This document shows positions 60,566 to 64,000 of a DNA stretch of 64,000 bases, one piece after another. The notes beneath the pieces were generated by a model. It was given only the letters and a program-made list of their open reading frames with translations, did not search any database and was not told the DNA's origin. Within the stretch, counting starts at the first letter, position 1. Every line of letters begins with the position of its first letter. The position numbers were made by a program, and so were the translations under genes. The DNA is taken from assembly GCF_039543545.1 (NCBI RefSeq), contig NZ_BAABJY010000002.1, positions 806,001-870,000 on the forward strand. Direction: 5' to 3'. The stretch is from Luteimonas vadosa (GTDB lineage: Bacteria; Pseudomonadota; Gammaproteobacteria; Xanthomonadales; Xanthomonadaceae).

Positions 60566-62953
60566 TCAATCCGGCCGATAGGATATCCCACCGGCCCCGG
60601 GGCCCAGCCGTGCCCGGCCGTGCACTGCGTCCCACGGCCGTCGATGCGTGTCGCGGCGGCTGCTGGCGAAGATGCCGGCTTGTCCCAGCCGGATGCGCAG
60701 CGCCCCCGCGTCCGCCGTCGACAGGACTTCGGCACCCGCATCCCGCCAGCGTGCCAGCGTGTCGGGATGCGGGTGGCCGAAGCGGTTGCCGTGCCCGGCC
60801 GAGACCAGCGCGAACCGGGCCCCCGTCGCGGCCACGAAAGCGGACCCCGATGAATGCCGACTGCCATGGTGGGGCGCCAGCACCACGTCCGCCCGAAGGT
60901 CAGCGGCGTGGCGCGCGGCAAGCCCTTCCTCGATTACCTCGCCGATGTCGCCCGCCAGCAGCGCCGCGCCGTGCGCGGTCTCGATCCGCAGGACGCAGCT
61001 GGCCTCGTTGCGCAGGTACGGGAAATGGCGGGGCGGGTGCAGGAACCTGAAATCGACGCCGTCGCGCCGCCAGCCGTGACCGGCGAGACAGGCCTGCGTG
61101 CCCTCGACCCCCGACCCTTCGGGCGCATGGGCGACGTCCGGCGGGAAGCGGCGGCGAACGGCGGCGTAACCACCGGCGTGGTCGGCATCGCCGTGGCTGA
61201 TCACCACCCTCTCCAATCGCCGGACGCCGAGGGCGTGCAGCGTGGGGACGACAGCACGCTCCCCGGCATCGTAGCCGTCGACCACCGCCATGCCCGTGTC
61301 GTACAAGAGCGCTGACGTTCGCGTGCGCACCAGGACCGACAATCCCTGCCCGACGTCGATCACCACGATCTCCGCCTCCCCATGCGCCGGCAGCTTCCGG
61401 TCCGGCCACAACAAGGGCATCCACAGCAGCAAGGCCAGCGGCTTGCCGGGCACGCCGCGTGGCAGCAGGCACCAGAACGCAGCGAAGACGGCCAGCGGCA
61501 GCGCCAGCGACGCGGCCTCCGGCAGCCACCAGAGCGCCAGGCCGCTGTCGGCCATGCGCTGGAACAGCGGCCAGCTTAGGTCGAAGCACGCCCCTGCTAG
61601 CCGCCACGCGGCACCGCCCCAACCGGCATGCAGGGCCTCCAGTGCCGTCCCCAGCAGCGCCAGCGGCACCACGACCAGGCTCCACCATGGGATCGCGACG
61701 AGGTTCGCCACCGGTCCGGCCAGCGACGCCTGCCCGAACAGGACCACGGTCAGCGGCAGCAAGCCCAACGTTGCCACGCCTTGCGCGGACAGGAATTCCC
61801 CCACGATGCGTCGCCCGCCACGCGCATCCGGGAGGCACCATGCCAGCCATGCGACGCCCGCGAAGCTCAGCCAGAACCCTGCGGCCAACACCGCGAGCGG
61901 ATCCAGCAGCAGGATGACGATCGCCGCCAGTGCCAGCGCCGGTGCAACGCCCAATGGCCGCCGCCATAGGCGCGCGGCGACGACCACCGCCACCATCAGC
62001 ATCGTCCGGACCGTCGGCAGTCCGAACCCGGCCACTGCCGCGTATCCGCACGCGCCGACCAGCGCGGCGGCGGCAGCGGCCTGGGGACGTGGCAGCAGGC
62101 GTCCCAAGGGCGCAAGGATCCGCCACGCCGCCGCAGCCACCAGGGCGAAGAAACCGGCCACAAGCCCGACGTGGAAGCCGGAAATCGCGATCAGGTGCGT
62201 CAGGCCGACGGCACGCAGGGCTTCCCAGTCCTGTTCGGCAAGCGCGCGCGTGTCGCCGACCGCCAGTGCCCGGAGATAGCGCGACGTCGCGCCCGGAACG
62301 GCCGCGTCGATCCGCGTCGCCATCGCGTCACGCCAATGGTCGATGCCGCCCGGCGGGGAAAGCGAGGTGGCGGTGTCCGGATCGCGCACGTAACCGGTCG
62401 CCGCGACCCGCTGGGCGAAGGCATGCTTTTCGCTGTCGAGGCTGCCCGGATTGCGCAAGCCGCGTGGCGCGCGCAGTCGCGCCGTCAGCCGCCATCGACT
62501 GCCCGGAGCCAGCGTCAAACGGCGGGGATCGCCCTGCTCCCGGTAACCGTCGTACCACGACAGGCGCAGCGTCCGGCCGCGCAGGAAGGCGTGCTGGCCG
62601 CTGTCGCCGTCGACCTTGAACAGGAACCGCGTGCGTCGCGCCTCGTGCTGCGGCAGTTCCAGCACGCGACCGGCAATGGTGGCATCCGCGCGTTCGAAGT
62701 CCGGCGGCAACTGCCCGGCCAGGGAGGCCGACGCATGCAGGCCACAGAGCCCGTAGCCGGCCAGCAGCACGCCGGCGAGCCGCAAGCGATCCTGCCTCCG
62801 CCACAGCCAGGCACCCACCGACAGCGCGACGAGCATCCAGACACCCGGCGCGAGGACGGGCCACTGCAGGCAGGCGGCGATGCCCGCCAGCAGCGCGCAG
62901 GCCGCGGCGACTCCGAACGGTGGCGGGACATGGGTCGTTGCGGGAGCGCGCAC
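60566..62953 (-). CDS. comEC: DNA internalization competence protein ComEC/Rec2
   Basis: 795 residues. Channel that takes single-stranded DNA across the inner membrane during natural transformation. N-terminal hydrophobic block and DUF4131-like region (1-200), competence channel domain (about 200-480; ALRAVGLTHLIAISGFHVGL), then MBL nuclease-like domain (about 510-780) with SHGDADHAGG and APHHGSRHSSG. Two zinc-type motifs look intact. The start is uncertain: GTG 62953 begins the conserved Ala-rich N-terminus; no ribosome site is visible. Gap of 177 bases to lolD upstream. Confidence 0.92.
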   Translation of the reverse strand: MRAPATTHVPPPFGVAAACALLAGIAACLQWPVLAPGVWMLVALSVGAWLWRRQDRLRLAGVLLAGYGLCGLHASASLAGQLPPDFERADATIAGRVLELPQHEARRTRFLFKVDGDSGQHAFLRGRTLRLSWYDGYREQGDPRRLTLAPGSRWRLTARLRAPRGLRNPGSLDSEKHAFAQRVAATGYVRDPDTATSLSPPGGIDHWRDAMATRIDAAVPGATSRYLRALAVGDTRALAEQDWEALRAVGLTHLIAISGFHVGLVAGFFALVAAAAWRILAPLGRLLPRPQAAAAAALVGACGYAAVAGFGLPTVRTMLMVAVVVAARLWRRPLGVAPALALAAIVILLLDPLAVLAAGFWLSFAGVAWLAWCLPDARGGRRIVGEFLSAQGVATLGLLPLTVVLFGQASLAGPVANLVAIPWWSLVVVPLALLGTALEALHAGWGGAAWRLAGACFDLSWPLFQRMADSGLALWWLPEAASLALPLAVFAAFWCLLPRGVPGKPLALLLWMPLLWPDRKLPAHGEAEIVVIDVGQGLSVLVRTRTSALLYDTGMAVVDGYDAGERAVVPTLHALGVRRLERVVISHGDADHAGGYAAVRRRFPPDVAHAPEGSGVEGTQACLAGHGWRRDGVDFRFLHPPRHFPYLRNEASCVLRIETAHGAALLAGDIGEVIEEGLAARHAADLRADVVLAPHHGSRHSSGSAFVAATGARFALVSAGHGNRFGHPHPDTLARWRDAGAEVLSTADAGALRIRLGQAGIFASSRRDTHRRPWDAVHGRARLGPGAGGISYRPD

Positions 62954-63130
62954 GGGAAGGCCATGGACTGGACCATGCCACCGTAGCCAGCCAGCCCGCC
63001 GGGGTCCGTCACCGCACCCCGCGTCCCGATGTCGGAAAACGCCGACGCGACCCGCGAAACCGGCCGCAACCCCCGGACTTTCACGGCCGACCTGCGCCAC
63101 GGCACCGGCCGCAGCGGCTGCCGGCGGTGG

Positions 63131-63856
63131 TCACACGTTCGGTGCGGCGACTTCCTGCAGCTTGCCGTCGTGCAACTCGAGCACCCGGTCGAGCCTGCGG
63201 GCCAGGCTGCGATCGTGGGTCACCAGCACCAGGCTCGTCCGCTCCGCCCGGTTGAGCTCGAGCATCATCTCGAACACGCGGGCGGCGGTCTTTTCGTCGA
63301 GGTTGCCGGTGGGTTCGTCCCCCAGCACGCAGGCCGGCTTGTTGACCAGCGCCCGGGCCACCGCCGCGCGCTGGCGTTCGCCGCCGGACAACTCGCCCGG
63401 CTTGTGCTCCAGCCGGTGCCCGAGCCCGACGGCTTCGAGCAGGGCGCGCGCGCGCGCCGCGGCATCGGCGACGTCCGTGCCGTTGAGCAGCACCGGGAGC
63501 ATGACGTTTTCCAGCGCGGTGAACTCCGGCAGCAGGTGGTGGAACTGGTAGACGAAACCCAGAGCGCGATTGCGCAAGCGGCCGCGCGCGGCGTCGGACA
63601 GCGCGCTCATCTTCTGCCCGGCCACGAACACCTCGCCCGCCGTCGGCGTGTCCAGTCCGCCGAGCAGGTGCAGCAGGGTGCTCTTGCCGGCGCCCGATGC
63701 ACCGAGGATCGCCACGGTCTCGCCTGCGTTCACCGCTAGGTCGAGGCCGTCGAACACGGGGGTGTGCAGCGTGCCCTCCGCGTAGGTCTTGGCGAGGCCT
63801 TCGGCGCGAATGACCGCCTCGCCTGCGCCTGCCTGCGGCTCCGGCGGCCTACTCAT
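63131..63856 (-). CDS. lolD: Lipoprotein-releasing system ATP-binding protein LolD
   Basis: 241 residues. ATPase of the LolCDE complex that extracts outer-membrane lipoproteins from the inner membrane. Walker A LGASGAGKST (near 52-61), LolD-type FVYQFHHLLPEFTALENVMLP, signature LSGGERQRAAVARAL and Walker B ACVLGDEPTGNLD. ATG 63856 overlaps the lolC stop by eight bases. Confidence 0.95.
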   Translation of the reverse strand: MSRPPEPQAGAGEAVIRAEGLAKTYAEGTLHTPVFDGLDLAVNAGETVAILGASGAGKSTLLHLLGGLDTPTAGEVFVAGQKMSALSDAARGRLRNRALGFVYQFHHLLPEFTALENVMLPVLLNGTDVADAAARARALLEAVGLGHRLEHKPGELSGGERQRAAVARALVNKPACVLGDEPTGNLDEKTAARVFEMMLELNRAERTSLVLVTHDRSLARRLDRVLELHDGKLQEVAAPNV

Positions 63857-64000
63857 AGCGCAGCGCCTCCGCAGGTGCGGTGCGCGCCGCGCGCCATGCC
63901 GGGTAGATGGTCGCCACGAACGCCATGGCCAGCGCCACCAGGGCGATGGTGACGACGTCGTCCGGGTTGAGTTCGGTCGGCAGCCCGGTGATGTAGTAGA
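63849..64000 (-). CDS. lolC: Lipoprotein-releasing system permease, C-terminal end (cut by window)
   Basis: Only the last 50 codons are in the window, reading YYITGLPTELNPDDVV, a membrane segment, then YPAWRAARTAPAEALRYE and TAG. This ending, with YPAWRAARxxPAEALRYE, is typical of LolC/LolE permeases. It overlaps lolD by eight bases. LolC or LolE cannot be separated from this fragment. Confidence 0.88.
   Translation of the reverse strand, partial: YYITGLPTELNPDDVVTIALVALAMAFVATIYPAWRAARTAPAEALRYE

Overview
The window is GC-rich bacterial chromosome, almost fully coding, and its gene content and order point to the gammaproteobacterial family Xanthomonadaceae/Lysobacteraceae (Lysobacter, Luteimonas, Xanthomonas relatives). 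The signs are a large TonB-dependent receptor, two M13 peptidases, a MASE1 diguanylate cyclase, and several neighbourhoods shared with other gammaproteobacteria: queA-tgt-yajC-secD-secF, suhB divergent from trmJ, rsmD divergent from ftsY, an AsmA-like gene with mutY and yggX, and uvrC-pgsA-tRNA-Gly-tRNA-Cys-tRNA-Leu. I name no species, because nothing here fixes one. I see no prophage, integrase, insertion sequence or CRISPR array. Almost every gene looks intact; only the first and last genes are cut, by the window edges.

Layout. 1-15 kb: a DUF885 peptidase-like protein, a MASE1-PAS-GGDEF diguanylate cyclase, a DEAD-box RNA helicase, an aspartyl/asparaginyl hydroxylase, then an M13 lipoprotein peptidase, a TonB-dependent receptor and a second, periplasmic M13 peptidase, followed by a rhomboid protease. 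15-20 kb: an alkyltransferase-like DNA-binding protein divergent from a small unknown gene, a Pit phosphate transporter coupled to a DUF47 partner, a CorC/HlyC-type membrane protein and an ExoD protein. 20-25 kb: trmJ, a PhnD-like binding protein and a HAMP-GGDEF-EAL protein in one transcription unit, with suhB divergent. 25-31 kb: queuosine and Sec translocase operon. 31-38 kb: an Lrp-type regulator divergent from a class III aminotransferase, upp, a three-gene unit (MBL hydrolase, MAPEG protein, membrane protein), and a ferredoxin overlapping a gamma-glutamyltransferase gene. 38-45 kb: coaD, rsmD, ftsY, asmA-like, mutY, yggX and two small lipoproteins. 44.5-51.3 kb: tRNA-Phe and tRNA-Val, an SH3/NlpC peptidase, a dicarboxylate-type symporter coupled to arsC, an FMN glutamate-synthase-like protein and a tRNA-Leu/Cys/Gly cluster. 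51.3-64 kb: one long minus-strand block for lipid A, phospholipid and lipoprotein biogenesis, DNA uptake and DNA repair (lolC, lolD, comEC, exbB, exbD, msbA, lpxK, kdsB, a tyrosine phosphatase, an NHL protein, uvrC, pgsA).

How the genes work together. The last block makes and exports the outer membrane: KdsB activates Kdo, LpxK phosphorylates lipid A, MsbA flips it, LolCD releases lipoproteins, PgsA makes phosphatidylglycerol, and ExbBD energises outer-membrane receptors such as the one at 9.5 kb. SecD/SecF/YajC and FtsY serve protein export and insertion. Two c-di-GMP proteins give signalling input, one of them with its own periplasmic binding protein. The most unusual spots are the structured spacer between tRNA-Gly and tRNA-Cys (51.07-51.25 kb), which carries a perfect RsmE/CsrA-type hexaloop hairpin, the pgsA stop codon inside tRNA-Gly, and a recurring -10-like hexamer placed 6-7 nt before the start codon that suggests leaderless mRNAs.
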